64,000 bases of DNA from Palsa-870 sp035937155 (GTDB taxonomy: Bacteria > Chloroflexota > Dormibacteria > Dormibacterales > Dormibacteraceae). A model generated the notes under the pieces. It made no database searches. It was not told where the DNA came from and was given only the letters and a program-made list of their open reading frames with translations. The stretch covers positions 33,858-97,857 of the forward strand of contig DASYVJ010000004.1 of the NCBI GenBank assembly GCA_035937155.1. The letters are read 5' to 3'. Position numbers and translations under genes: made by a program. Shown here in pieces: positions 9,027-18,847 of this stretch (within the stretch, counting starts at the first letter, position 1; each line of letters begins with the position of its first letter).

Positions 9027-9626
9027 TTGAGCACTGAGGCGCCGCCAGGGCGCGCCCGCCAGCCGATCCTTTATGCCGACCAGCTGTGGCGTCAGCAGCG
9101 CTTTTTCGCGGCCTTTCTGATCGCGGTGGGCGTCGTGATGACCATCCTCTTGATCTACCAGGGCCAGATCGCAAAGACCGCCAACCTGATCTGGGTCCTT
9201 TACATCCCGAGTGGCTTGCTGCTGGGCGGCGCGTTCTTGCTCTACAAGCGGCGAAGCTACATCGAGGCGCAGGAGGACGGCGTGAGGATAGGAACTCTGC
9301 GGTCCAGCATCCTCATCGACTACGACCGCATCCGCGGCGTGCGGGTACAGCCGCTGAAGCTCGCGTTCCAGGACAGGCGCAGCCGGATGATCGCGCCGAT
9401 GATGAAGCCACTGATTGAAAAGCCGGCACTCTTTGTTCGCCTCCGCGGCGACGATGAGGAGGTCGCTGACATCAAGAAGCGACTGGGTACCCGAATGATG
9501 TACGAGGACACGATCGCACTTCCCGTCCGCGATGCGGACGCTGTCGCGTGGGAAATCAGCTCGCGTCTGCCCGACCGCCTGGGACAGAACCAGGGTGGCG
9601 GGAAGCGCCGCAAACGGCGGCGGTGA
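9027..9626 (+). CDS. Small membrane protein, two TM helices and PH-like cytoplasmic domain
   Basis: The 199-residue product starts at a TTG just after glpK. Two hydrophobic helices at about 26-46 and 52-72 are followed by a YIEAQEDGVRIGTLRSSILIDYDRIRGVRV segment typical of bacterial PH-like (bPH) membrane domains. It ends in a Lys/Arg cluster (GGGKRRKRRR). The function is unknown. It overlaps the next gene by 4 nt (GTGA) and so is probably co-translated with the glycosyltransferase-like membrane protein. Confidence 0.65.
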   Translation: MSTEAPPGRARQPILYADQLWRQQRFFAAFLIAVGVVMTILLIYQGQIAKTANLIWVLYIPSGLLLGGAFLLYKRRSYIEAQEDGVRIGTLRSSILIDYDRIRGVRVQPLKLAFQDRRSRMIAPMMKPLIEKPALFVRLRGDDEEVADIKKRLGTRMMYEDTIALPVRDADAVAWEISSRLPDRLGQNQGGGKRRKRRR

Positions 9627-11353
9627 CAGGGCCCCGCGCCTACGAGCTAGAGGAGGGGCAACCAACACAGGTCCAGGGCGAGAGGACTTACTTCGATCGC
9701 TGGGACCTCATCGCCGTGCTGGCGCTGACGGTGGTCGCGTTCGTCTTGCGCTACTTCAGCCCGATCATGCCCGACTTTTTCGTCCATCCGTTTCAAGGTC
9801 CCCTGATCACCAACTGCGTTACGAACACGCCGATCAACCCGCAGGGAGACCCCGGCACGCTTTGCGGCCTCGCGTATCCCTTCAATCGCGGGTACGCGGA
9901 TTCGAACGGAATACTTTCGCCGCCCAACGGCCAGGTCTTCGACGAGATCTATTTCCCGGTCTTCGCCTACTACGACTTCAAAGGCACGGAGCTGTGTCGC
10001 CCGACGACGGTCGACTGCCATCTCCCTTCGGGAAAGAACTTGGATTATTTCGACCCCGAACCGCCTGTGGCGAAGCTGATCATCGGCGCCGGCATGTGGA
10101 TTGATGGCTGGTACCGCGCTCACTTCCAGGGCGCCTCGGGCGACTACATCGACCTGGGCTTCAATACCTTCGGCTGGCGCATCGCCGCCTGCATCTTCGG
10201 CACCCTCTGCATTCCGATGATGTATCTCTTCGCGCGCCGCTTGTGGCCCAACCGGATCTTTGCGATCGCGGCTGCGACGCTTGCGTGCTTCGACGGCATG
10301 TTCTTCATCCAGTCACGGATCGGGATGATCGACATCTTTCCGATCTTCTTCATCCTGCTGGCGTACTTCCTCTATCTGGTCCACATCCAGAGCCGCACTC
10401 CGCGCTCGTCCCTGGTGTCGCTCGTCGGCCTTGGCATCGTCCTCGGGATCGGCATCGCCTCGAAATGGATCGTGCTCGCGGCGATGGCGAGCATCGTCTT
10501 CTTGATGATCCTCAGGGCGATCCGCCGCCACGTCGACATCCATATCGGCCCACCCGGGGACCCGATCTGGTCTTGGGGAAGAGGGGATGGACCTGTACTA
10601 CCGACCGGCCTGAACTGGCCGCTTTACCTCGCCGTCGCAGCGGTCGCCTTCGTGGCGATCCCAGCTTTCATCTACGTCGAGTCCTGGTATCCATTCTTTG
10701 CGCGGGGTCAGTTCCACAACCTGGCGGATCTGATCGAGTATCAGAAGCAGTCGTACCACTACCATGCGACGCTGACGGCCACCCACCCTTACGGCTCGCC
10801 TTGGTGGTCGTGGCCGCTCCTGGCCAGGCCAGTCCTGTACTACGCGGAGTACACGCACCTGGGCATCGACCACTGGACGGGCCAGCAGCTCGTCTCACGC
10901 ATGGCCGATCTGGGCAACCCGTGGATCTGGTGGACGAGCTTGCCGTGCGTGGCGTCTCTGCCGTACTTCATCGTCCGGTACCGCAGCTTCCCGGCAGCGC
11001 TGATCCTGCTCGGCTTCATCACGCAGTACCTGCCGTGGTCTTACATCAGCCGAGTGCTGTTCATGTACCACATGTTCGGCGGGCTCATCTTCATGATCCT
11101 GGCCCTCGCCTTCGTGCTGGCACAGGTCGCTGAGCAGCTGAAACCGGCCGGGCGTTTGGTGCTCGTCGCCAACCACCTCGGCCTCGCGGTGCTCTTCTTC
11201 TTGTACTTCTACCCGGTTTGGACTGGGCTCCCGATTTCCGGCCCGGCTTACTTCGGCGGACCGCAGACTCCTCCGTGGGGTCCCAAGACCTGGCTGACCA
11301 ATTGCCGCAACGAACTGCCTCCTAGCCAGCCACAAATCTTTTGTTGGAACTAG
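9623..11353 (+). CDS. Dolichol/polyprenyl-phosphate-mannose protein mannosyltransferase family (GT39, PMT-like)
   Basis: A 576-residue GT-C membrane glycosyltransferase. The first TM (LIAVLALTVVAFVLRYFSP) is followed by a long loop with FDEIYFPVFAYYDF, matching the PMT DE motif, and then EPPVAKLIIGAG. About ten further TM helices follow, including GIASKWIVLAA. Bacterial PMT proteins transfer mannose or another sugar from a polyprenyl carrier to secreted proteins at the outer face. The frame stays open to a GTG at 9548, but GTG 9623 overlaps the upstream stop as GTGA and is more likely. Overlap of 13 nt with the next membrane gene suggests a joint pathway. Confidence 0.75.
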   Translation: MTGPRAYELEEGQPTQVQGERTYFDRWDLIAVLALTVVAFVLRYFSPIMPDFFVHPFQGPLITNCVTNTPINPQGDPGTLCGLAYPFNRGYADSNGILSPPNGQVFDEIYFPVFAYYDFKGTELCRPTTVDCHLPSGKNLDYFDPEPPVAKLIIGAGMWIDGWYRAHFQGASGDYIDLGFNTFGWRIAACIFGTLCIPMMYLFARRLWPNRIFAIAAATLACFDGMFFIQSRIGMIDIFPIFFILLAYFLYLVHIQSRTPRSSLVSLVGLGIVLGIGIASKWIVLAAMASIVFLMILRAIRRHVDIHIGPPGDPIWSWGRGDGPVLPTGLNWPLYLAVAAVAFVAIPAFIYVESWYPFFARGQFHNLADLIEYQKQSYHYHATLTATHPYGSPWWSWPLLARPVLYYAEYTHLGIDHWTGQQLVSRMADLGNPWIWWTSLPCVASLPYFIVRYRSFPAALILLGFITQYLPWSYISRVLFMYHMFGGLIFMILALAFVLAQVAEQLKPAGRLVLVANHLGLAVLFFLYFYPVWTGLPISGPAYFGGPQTPPWGPKTWLTNCRNELPPSQPQIFCWN

Positions 11354-13290
11354 CGCCGGCAGCTTTCCTCTTCGCGTGCGTGGTGGCCGGGTTCGGCATC
11401 ACGTACCTCGTGGGCATCGCCCTGTCTCTCGAGGAGCGCATCGCGTTCGGGGCGGTGTTGGGGTCGGTTGCCGTCGCAGCTTCGAGCTTCGTGCTCTCGT
11501 TGGCGGTTCGGGATGTCACCGCGATCACCGTCTTGTTGGCCCTCGGCATCGCACTTGTCGTGGCCCTGATTGCGCTTGCAATGCAGAGGCAGCAGGTGCG
11601 CGCAGATATCGCTGACGCGCGAGCTCGATGGCTGGCGCCCTTTGGCTCGCCAGGACACCCCTGGCCGTTCGCGGCAGTGGTGCTTGTTTGTAGCGCGTGG
11701 ACGGTGCACTTCCTGCACCAGGCCTACGTGTACACGCCAAGCGGCCTGTTCGCCGGCTACGTCAACATCTGGGGCGACTGGGCGGCCCATATCAGCTTCG
11801 CCGGATCGTTCGCGTACGGGCACAACTTTCCGCCGGAGTACCCGATCGATCCCGGACATCACCTCGGCTACCCGTTCATGATCGATTTCTTCGCGGCGAA
11901 TCTAGTCCCGCTCGGCAGCCGGCTGACTTCAGCTCTGGTCATGACGAGTGGCTTGCTGGGCCTGGCCTTCCCGGCAGTGCTCTACCTGGCCGCTGAGAGA
12001 TTCGCGGGCGGCCGCGCCGCGGCGGTGATTGCGGTCTTTGTGTTCCTGCTCGGCGGCGGCCTGGGGTTCTACTTTCTGCTTGGCGACGTTCAGCACAGTG
12101 GTCTGGCCGCACTGGTCCACCTGCCGCGCGAGTACACGCTGAACCGCGACCTGAACTACCAGTGGCTGAACCCCGTCCTGGCTTACCTCGTGCCGCAGCG
12201 ATCGACGCTATTCGGCTTCAGCCTCGCCCTCATCCTGCTGCTCGTCCTGTGGCTCGCAGTGCGCAGCCAATCAGGGTGGCAGCCGTTTCTGTTCACGGGT
12301 GTCGTCGCCGGCATGATGCCCGCGTACCACGTGCATGCGTTCGGCACCGTGGTCGCGCTTTCGCTGTTCTGGGCTGTTTTCACCCGGCGCATTCAATGGC
12401 TGGGCTTTTTCATGCCGGCGCTGGTGATCGGGGTGCCGATCCTCGCCTGGATGTGGCCGGCGGCCAACACGAGCGTGTGCGGCACCAGCCCGAGCCTTCA
12501 TGGCTACTGTTTCGAGGTTGGCTGGCTGTCTTACCTGGACTGGCAGCACACCTCCGCCATCTTCGCCGTGCCCGACTTCGTGTGGTTCTGGATCAGGAAC
12601 ACGTCGGTGTTCATCCCGCTGCTGATCGCGGCCCATATCCTGCGGAGCTGGATTCCCACCGGGTTTGCGAACTGGTTCGCGCCGATGTGGCTGTGGTTCC
12701 TGGTCCCCAACATCATCGTTCTGCAGCCGTGGGATTGGGACAACACCAAGTTCTTCATCTTCTGGGCGCTACTGGGCAGCATCCTGGTGGGTGGCGTGCT
12801 GGCACGCATGCTGCAGCGCGGCCCCGGCTCGGCAATCGTCGCCCTGGTGCTGCTGGTCCTGCTCAGCCTGTCGGGAGCGCTGGACCTGGCTCGCGCCTCC
12901 GATTTCACGGTGAGCTCTGTTCAGTTCACCGACGCAGGCGGAATTCAGGTCGCGGACTGGGTCCGTCAGCACATATGGGCGGAGGCTGTGTTCGCCGTGG
13001 CCGACGAGCACAACAGCCCCATCCCGACCCTCGCCAGCAGGCGCGTGATGATCGGATACCCGGGCTGGCTGTGGACCTACGGTCTGCCGGACTACGTGCA
13101 GAAGGGCCAGGACCTCAGGCGCATTCTCGACGGCGATGTGTCGACTCCGGAGCTAGTGCGTAAGTACGGCGTCGACTACGTGATGATCGGCCCGCAAGAG
13201 CTTCCGCGTGGCGCGAGCCGGGCGTACTGGGGAACGCACGGCACGCTGGTCTACGACAACGGCGAGTACGCGGTGTATCGGGTCTCTTAG
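11341..13290 (+). CDS. Large polytopic membrane protein, probable GT-C fold glycosyltransferase
   Basis: A 649-residue protein with about 13 hydrophobic helices. A large extracytoplasmic loop after TM4 carries YVNIWGDWAAHISFAGSFAYGHNFPPE, in the acidic position typical of GT-C enzymes. A C-terminal soluble tail of about 120 residues (from TDAGGIQVADWVRQH) resembles tails of uncharacterised actinobacterial/chloroflexal GT-C proteins. The TTG start at 11341 overlaps the PMT-like gene by 13 nt, so the two probably act in the same extracellular glycan or glycoprotein pathway. Donor and acceptor are unknown. Confidence 0.65.
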   Translation: MLELAPAAFLFACVVAGFGITYLVGIALSLEERIAFGAVLGSVAVAASSFVLSLAVRDVTAITVLLALGIALVVALIALAMQRQQVRADIADARARWLAPFGSPGHPWPFAAVVLVCSAWTVHFLHQAYVYTPSGLFAGYVNIWGDWAAHISFAGSFAYGHNFPPEYPIDPGHHLGYPFMIDFFAANLVPLGSRLTSALVMTSGLLGLAFPAVLYLAAERFAGGRAAAVIAVFVFLLGGGLGFYFLLGDVQHSGLAALVHLPREYTLNRDLNYQWLNPVLAYLVPQRSTLFGFSLALILLLVLWLAVRSQSGWQPFLFTGVVAGMMPAYHVHAFGTVVALSLFWAVFTRRIQWLGFFMPALVIGVPILAWMWPAANTSVCGTSPSLHGYCFEVGWLSYLDWQHTSAIFAVPDFVWFWIRNTSVFIPLLIAAHILRSWIPTGFANWFAPMWLWFLVPNIIVLQPWDWDNTKFFIFWALLGSILVGGVLARMLQRGPGSAIVALVLLVLLSLSGALDLARASDFTVSSVQFTDAGGIQVADWVRQHIWAEAVFAVADEHNSPIPTLASRRVMIGYPGWLWTYGLPDYVQKGQDLRRILDGDVSTPELVRKYGVDYVMIGPQELPRGASRAYWGTHGTLVYDNGEYAVYRVS

Positions 13291-13311
13291 GGCCGGGAGT
13301 AGATTGGGGCC

Positions 13312-14745
13312 ATGCCAGATCCGGTAATCGATCGGGACAAGCTCGGTGAGGTTATGCGCCTCGTGGAGCGCGAGGCGGAGGCATATCTCGAGACGATCGA
13401 CAGCGCGCAGGTGCGCCCGCCGGGCAATGGCGAGCTCCCGTCGAGCTTTCCTGCCGAAGGCGCGGGCACGATGCGCGCGGTCTCCGAACTGATCGCCGCG
13501 GCGCAGGAGGGGGCGACCAGATCGGCGGGCCCGCGCTATTTCCACTTCGTCACCGGTGGGGTGACGCCGGCGGCGCTTGCGGCCGACTGGCTGACGTCGG
13601 CCATCGACCAGCAGGGTTACAACTGGATCAGCTCGCCCTTTGCCTCACGCCTCGAGCAAATCAGTCTCGATTGGCTCAAGGAGCTTTTGGGCATTCCCGC
13701 GGAATGGAGCGCGGTGACCACCACCGGGGCCACGGCTTCCAACTTTGTGGGCCTGGCGGCGGCCCGCCGGTGGTGGGGCTTGCAGCACGGCATCGACATC
13801 GACACCGACGGCATGGCCGGTCTGCCGGCCGTTCCGGTGTTCGCGAGCGGCTACCTCCACGCCAGTGCGATCAAAGCGTTGGGCATGCTCGGCATCGGAC
13901 GCCAGCGGCCGCAGGTCTTGACACGCGACGCGGCGGGACGCCTCGACGCGCCTGCTCTCGCTGCTTCATTGCGGACCCTTGGTGGCAAGCCGGCCATCCT
14001 CATCGCGACCGCAGGCGACGTCAACACCGGTGATTTCGACCCGCTGCAAGAGATGGCCGCGCTGGCCCGCGAGCACAATGCGTGGTTGCACGTTGATGGT
14101 GCCTTCGGTCTGTTCGCCGCCGTCTCGCCGCTGACGCGGCATCTCACCGAAGGAATCGAGTCGGCCGATTCCCTCGCCGTTGACGGCCACAAGTGGCTCA
14201 ACGTCCCGTACGACACGGGCTTTGCCTTTGTGCGCGACTCCGGCATCCACGCAGGAGCGTTTTCCGCCAGCGCTGCTTACCTCGGGACGGAGGCTCTGGC
14301 CAGGCCCGTTTTCGGCAACCTGGCGCCGGAGATGTCACGTCGGGCGCGCGCCCTGCCGGTTTGGGCGACGCTCCGAGCTTACGGCCGGGACGGGTACCAG
14401 GAGATGGTCGAGCGTCACCTCCGCCTTGCACAGCGCGTGGCTAAGCAAGTGGACGAAGCGTCGGATCTCGAGCGGCTGGCCGAGGTTCCGCTCAATGTCG
14501 TGTGTTTTCGCTTCCGGCCGCCGGGCGTTGACGAGAATGCGCTGGACGACCTAAATAGAAAGCTCGGCGAGATGATCCTCGAGGATGGCCGCGTCTATTT
14601 CGGGACGACCAACTTTGCCGGCAAGGTTGCGTTCCGGCCGGCCATCGTCAACTGGCGCACCGGTGACGATGACGTCGACCTCATCGTCGCGGTCGTGCGT
14701 GAGCTGGGCGCGCGTCTCGTCAGCTCTAGGGCGCTGGCAGGCTGA
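13312..14745 (+). CDS. Group II pyridoxal-phosphate decarboxylase
   Basis: A 477-residue aromatic-amino-acid/glutamate decarboxylase-like PLP enzyme. The PLP lysine sits in LAVDGHKWLNVPYDTG. HVDGAFG supplies the ring-stacking Asp/His contacts and TTGATASNFVGLAAAR the phosphate-binding region. Such enzymes decarboxylate aromatic or other L-amino acids to amines. An amine oxidase lies at 39.8 kb but is not linked. TAGATT 6 nt before ATG 13312 suggests a leaderless message. The 3' end overlaps the convergent DUF1003 gene by 20 nt. Substrate unresolved. Confidence 0.82.
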   Translation: MPDPVIDRDKLGEVMRLVEREAEAYLETIDSAQVRPPGNGELPSSFPAEGAGTMRAVSELIAAAQEGATRSAGPRYFHFVTGGVTPAALAADWLTSAIDQQGYNWISSPFASRLEQISLDWLKELLGIPAEWSAVTTTGATASNFVGLAAARRWWGLQHGIDIDTDGMAGLPAVPVFASGYLHASAIKALGMLGIGRQRPQVLTRDAAGRLDAPALAASLRTLGGKPAILIATAGDVNTGDFDPLQEMAALAREHNAWLHVDGAFGLFAAVSPLTRHLTEGIESADSLAVDGHKWLNVPYDTGFAFVRDSGIHAGAFSASAAYLGTEALARPVFGNLAPEMSRRARALPVWATLRAYGRDGYQEMVERHLRLAQRVAKQVDEASDLERLAEVPLNVVCFRFRPPGVDENALDDLNRKLGEMILEDGRVYFGTTNFAGKVAFRPAIVNWRTGDDDVDLIVAVVRELGARLVSSRALAG

Positions 14746-15304
14746 TCGGCGGGCGCTCGGATTCAGCCGGTCGCGGGGCCGGCGGATGCGTGCTCGTCTC
14801 GATCGCTACTTCGAGGTGTCGCGCGAGTCGCTTCAGCTCGCGGTCGCCGCGATCGAGGCGGTTGACGATCTGCAGCAGGATCTCGTCCTGATGCATGAGG
14901 TGATTCATGAGGGCTTTCAGCTCTTCCTCGGCCTTGACGTTCAGCTCGTATTCGTGTTGGGCCCGCAGGCGGTCACGATCTGTGAAGCGGTTGATCGCCA
15001 TCAACACGACTGAGACCCAGACCCCGGCCTCGAGGCTCAGGATGAAGTTGAGGAAGAGGAAGGGGTAGCGGTCCCATGGATGGATCAGGTTCAAGGCGTT
15101 GAGCCCGACCCACAAGACCATGATGCCGGCCTGCGCCAGGACGAAGATCCAGCTGCCGACCAGGCGCGCGAAATCGTCGGCGACGCGATCCGCGAAGGTG
15201 AGCTTGCGGTCGACCTCGCGGTTGAGGTCGCGGACCGGAGGGTGGTCGTGCTGGTGCTTGATCAGGTCTCGGGCGATGTCTTCGATTTCTCGGCCGATCG
15301 ACAT
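14726..15304 (-). CDS. DUF1003 membrane protein
   Basis: A 192-residue protein with two TM helices (about residues 53-72 and 80-105), the core FARLVGSWIFVLAQAGIMVLWVGLN and PFLFLNFILSLEAGVW that define DUF1003, and a cytoplasmic C-terminal coiled coil (LRAQHEYELNVKAEEELKALM...). ATG 15304 is chosen over ATG 15334 because AAAGGAAGGA precedes it at good spacing. Biochemical role unknown. Confidence 0.85.
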   Translation of the reverse strand: MSIGREIEDIARDLIKHQHDHPPVRDLNREVDRKLTFADRVADDFARLVGSWIFVLAQAGIMVLWVGLNALNLIHPWDRYPFLFLNFILSLEAGVWVSVVLMAINRFTDRDRLRAQHEYELNVKAEEELKALMNHLMHQDEILLQIVNRLDRGDRELKRLARHLEVAIETSTHPPAPRPAESERPPISLPAP

Positions 15305-15406
15305 GGATCCTTCCTTTGGGGTTGCTGCATTCATTGTCGCGGCAGTGGTCCGATTGCATAGCTTGGCTCAAAAGACCCTCCCCTGGCTACGGAAAGTAAG
15401 CCTTGG

Positions 15407-18400
15407 CTACCGGTAGTCGTGAGATTTCTGATGCGGTCGAGGGATGCCGTGGAGCGCCACGATGTGGCTGGCTAGCACCGAGTAGACGCCGTCGTTGCGC
15501 TGCATGACCCCGTCGATGACCAGGATCGGTTGGCGGTTGGCGACCTGGCGGTAGCGCTCGTAGACGTCCGGTTTGATGGTCACGTTGACCTGGCCGAACT
15601 CGTCCTCTAGCGTGAAGAAGCGGATTTTCTTCGCCGTCGATGGCGCCTGGCGGGTGATGACCAGACCCGCAACGCGCACTTTCTGTTTGTTGCGAATCGA
15701 GGCGAGCTTGTTGCTCTCCAGCGCGCCCATCTTCTCGAGGCGTTCGCGACAGAAATGGATTAGGTGGTGGCCGGTGGAGAGATCCGAGATCCGGTACTCG
15801 AGCTGGTTGGCGTCGAAGTCATCGATCGTGGGCAAGGCGGGCGCGGTGCCGTTGAGGCGCAGCTCGGATTGTTTCTCGATGCCTCGACGCAGGCCGTGAC
15901 CATGCCATCTCTCCTGCCAGCCCCAGAGGAGCTCGCGTCGGGGTTGGCCGAGCGCGTCAAACGCGCCGACCATGACGAGATTGCGAACGGCCCGCGGGCC
16001 GACGGGGGCGCCGCGAAGTCGGTGGAGGAAATCATCGAAGGACGTATAGGGGGCATGGGCACGCTCGTCGACGATCGCTTGGCGGCCGTCTTCGCCGAGG
16101 TCGCGCACGTAGTTGAAGCCGACGCGCATGGCGTGGGTCAGGGTCTTAACAGGCTGGGTTGTGGAGCTTTCGAATTCTGGGTAAGTTCGCTGCAGGTGTG
16201 CCGGCTGGGGGAGGGAGTCGGACAAGAGGGAGGGCCCCAGCGGGACGTCTCGTTTGTCGGTGGTGGCGACCAGGGGTTCCGGCAGGCATCGCACGTCGGA
16301 GCGGTTGACGTCGACCGGCAGCACGGTCACGCCGTGGCGCTTGAGGTCCTCGACCAGGACGCTCGGGTGGTAGAACCCCATCGGCTGGTTGTTCAGCAAG
16401 CCGCAGCCGAACTCGACCGCGTGGTTGAGCTTGAGCCATGACGTCTCATACGAAGTGCGCGCGAAGGCGGCCGCGTGCGAGCGGCAGAAGCCATACACCG
16501 CAAAGCCTTGCACTGCGGCGAAGAGCTGGTCGGCGACCTCGCGAGGCACACCGTTGGCGAGGCAGCCACTGATGAAGTCACCCTCCAGCGACGACATCTC
16601 GACGCGGTTGAGATGGCGGGTCATCGCGCGTCGGAACCCATCCGCCCCGCTGGGCGTCATACCCGCGACGTACATCGCGATCTCGATGATCTGTTCCTGG
16701 TAGAGGATCACGCCCAGCGTGTCCCTGAGAATCGGCTCGAGCAGCGGATGCGCGTAAGTCACCGGCTCGCGGCCTTGCTTGCGACGGATATAAGGGTGAA
16801 CTGCGTTGCCCTGGATCGGGCCGGGCCGGATGATCGCGACCTCGACCACCAGGTCGTTGAAGCTCTGCGGTCTCGTGCGCGGGAGCGTCTGCATCTGCGC
16901 GCGTGACTCGATCTGAAAAACACCGATGGTGTCCGCGGCGCTGCACATCTCGAAAACCGCTGGATCGTTCAGCGGCAGCTGGTCGAGGTCGGGGCGAATG
17001 CCGGTCTTGTCCTTGATGAGCTCGAGGGCTTCGGCGACAACAGATAGAGTGCGCAGGCCGAGCATGTCCATCTTGATCAGGCCCAGGTCCTCGACGTCGT
17101 CCTTGTTGAACTGGACGACGCGCCGCCCCTCCATCGTCGCCGGCTCGACCGGGACGATCTCGACGAGCGGCTCTCCGGTGACGAGCATGCCGCCGTTGTG
17201 GATCGACAGGTGGCGAGGAAATTCGATGACCTCGCGGCACAGCTCAAGGAACTGCTGCCAGCTCTGCGGCCGCATGTCAGGCGGCGGCACCGCGTCGAGC
17301 ATCGAGTCCTCAACGTCTTCGGTGAACCAGCGGTCTACGCCCTTGGCCAGCCGGTCCAGCAGCTCGGCGGAGAAACCGAGTGCCTTGCCCACCTGGCGGA
17401 TCGCCATCCGCGGCTGAAAGGTGACGACGTTGCACACCATTCCGGTTCGCTCCCAGCCGTACTTGTCATAGATGTACTGGATCACCTGCTCGCGGTGCTC
17501 CGTGGAGAAGTCGATGTCGATGTCCGGCGTGCTGGTCATCTCCTCGTGCAAGAAGCGCTCGAAAAGCAGGTTGTGCTCGATGGGGTCGACTCGGGTGATG
17601 CCGAGCACGTAAGCGACGATCGAGTCGGCCGCCGAGCCGCGCCCCTGGCCGGGGACGCCCCGCTCGCGCGCGAACCTCATCAGGTCCCAGTTGATCAGGA
17701 AAAACTCGGCCAGCCCGGTCTTCTCGATCACCTCCAGCTCACGCTGCAGCCGGCGCGCGACCTCGGGCGTGATCGGGCGGTAGCGCTCGCGGACGCCTTC
17801 AAAGCAAAGCTTGTCGAGAAATGAGAAGGGCGTTTCGCCGGCCGGCACGGGGTAGCCGGGAAATCGGACCTTGCGAAAGTCGAGGTCCACGTCGCACTCC
17901 TGCGCGATGTCCCAGGGCGTCGCCAGCGCTTCGGCATGCCCCTTGAAGTGGGGTCGCATATCAGCGCCGCCTTTCAGGTGATGCTCGGAGTTGGGAAACA
18001 AGTGCGGCCGCGCCAACTCGAGGGTGGCGCGATGGCGGATGGCGACCAGCACGTCATACAGCCGCCGCCGCTCAGCGACGTGGTAGTGCACTTCGTTCGT
18101 CGCCACGACCACCGCTCCGCAGCGTCTTGCCATCGCTGCACGGCCCTCGAGCACCCACTGGTCTTCAGGGCACATGTGATGGTGAAGCTCGCTGAAGACG
18201 TTCTCCTTGCCCAGCGCCTCCTGCATCTCCCGCAGCCGCTTCTCATCGTCGGTCGCGCTGAGATAGAAGAGGTCGCCACGATGCTCGGCGACCTTGGCGA
18301 TCGTCGCGCGCGCTTCGCCCTTCGGCTGGTCGGCATGCGCAAAGCTCAACAGCCGGCAGAGGTTTGAGTACCCGCGGAGGTTGCGAGCGATCATGACGAC

Positions 18401-18679
18401 CTCTTGGCCGTCCACCTCGAGCGCCGTGCCGATGATCGGCTTGACTCCGACCTTGCGGCACGCTTGCAGGAACTTCACCGCCCCGTAGACCCCGCCGCGA
18501 TCGGTGATCGCGAGCGCGGGCATCTCAAGCTCGGCCGCCCTAACCGCCAGCTCATAAGGATGTGATCCACCGTCGAGGAAAGAGAAGTTGGAGTGGCAGT
18601 GCAGCTCGACATACGGGCTCACGGGCGGGCGGCTATGAGACGTAGCCAGGCGACACATTTCAGGGATTGCGGTCCCCAT
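15407..18679 (-). CDS. dnaE2: Error-prone DNA polymerase III alpha, DnaE2/ImuC
   Basis: About 1090 residues of C-family polymerase. The N-terminal PHP domain begins YVELHCHSNFSFLDGGSHPYEL. The polymerase core carries GQGRGSAADSIVAYVLGI and the catalytic aspartates in TPDIDIDF. The C-terminal part contains the tandem HhH and OB domains (IRNKQKVRVAGLVITRQAPSTAKK). The shorter length than replicative DnaE and lack of a tau-binding tail fit the DnaE2/ImuC translesion enzyme. It acts with the catalytically inactive ImuB and with ImuA in SOS mutagenesis. Possible starts are ATG 18679, ATG 18658, GTG 18622 or TTG 18745; none has a clear SD. No LexA box is visible directly upstream, unlike imuA. Confidence 0.9.
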   Translation of the reverse strand: MGTAIPEMCRLATSHSRPPVSPYVELHCHSNFSFLDGGSHPYELAVRAAELEMPALAITDRGGVYGAVKFLQACRKVGVKPIIGTALEVDGQEVVMIARNLRGYSNLCRLLSFAHADQPKGEARATIAKVAEHRGDLFYLSATDDEKRLREMQEALGKENVFSELHHHMCPEDQWVLEGRAAMARRCGAVVVATNEVHYHVAERRRLYDVLVAIRHRATLELARPHLFPNSEHHLKGGADMRPHFKGHAEALATPWDIAQECDVDLDFRKVRFPGYPVPAGETPFSFLDKLCFEGVRERYRPITPEVARRLQRELEVIEKTGLAEFFLINWDLMRFARERGVPGQGRGSAADSIVAYVLGITRVDPIEHNLLFERFLHEEMTSTPDIDIDFSTEHREQVIQYIYDKYGWERTGMVCNVVTFQPRMAIRQVGKALGFSAELLDRLAKGVDRWFTEDVEDSMLDAVPPPDMRPQSWQQFLELCREVIEFPRHLSIHNGGMLVTGEPLVEIVPVEPATMEGRRVVQFNKDDVEDLGLIKMDMLGLRTLSVVAEALELIKDKTGIRPDLDQLPLNDPAVFEMCSAADTIGVFQIESRAQMQTLPRTRPQSFNDLVVEVAIIRPGPIQGNAVHPYIRRKQGREPVTYAHPLLEPILRDTLGVILYQEQIIEIAMYVAGMTPSGADGFRRAMTRHLNRVEMSSLEGDFISGCLANGVPREVADQLFAAVQGFAVYGFCRSHAAAFARTSYETSWLKLNHAVEFGCGLLNNQPMGFYHPSVLVEDLKRHGVTVLPVDVNRSDVRCLPEPLVATTDKRDVPLGPSLLSDSLPQPAHLQRTYPEFESSTTQPVKTLTHAMRVGFNYVRDLGEDGRQAIVDERAHAPYTSFDDFLHRLRGAPVGPRAVRNLVMVGAFDALGQPRRELLWGWQERWHGHGLRRGIEKQSELRLNGTAPALPTIDDFDANQLEYRISDLSTGHHLIHFCRERLEKMGALESNKLASIRNKQKVRVAGLVITRQAPSTAKKIRFFTLEDEFGQVNVTIKPDVYERYRQVANRQPILVIDGVMQRNDGVYSVLASHIVALHGIPRPHQKSHDYR

Positions 18680-18847
18680 GAGGGCCGCGTTACCGTTGTC
18701 GACGGCCCCGAGGGAAACGAGCGAGGGCGCTGGCGCCAGCCGCAAGGCGAGTGCCGGAGCCAGCGAGGCGATCCGTTGGGGTCATTTCTTTTTCCCAGGC
18801 ACTGGACGTACGGCGTCACTTTTTGACTGCCATGCCGTTGAACGAAC

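Noticed and set aside
8367..9668. 433-codon minus-strand open frame opposite glpK
   Set aside because: It is antisense to clear glycerol kinase motifs, has low-complexity Arg/His/Asp composition and no family features; typical high-GC shadow.
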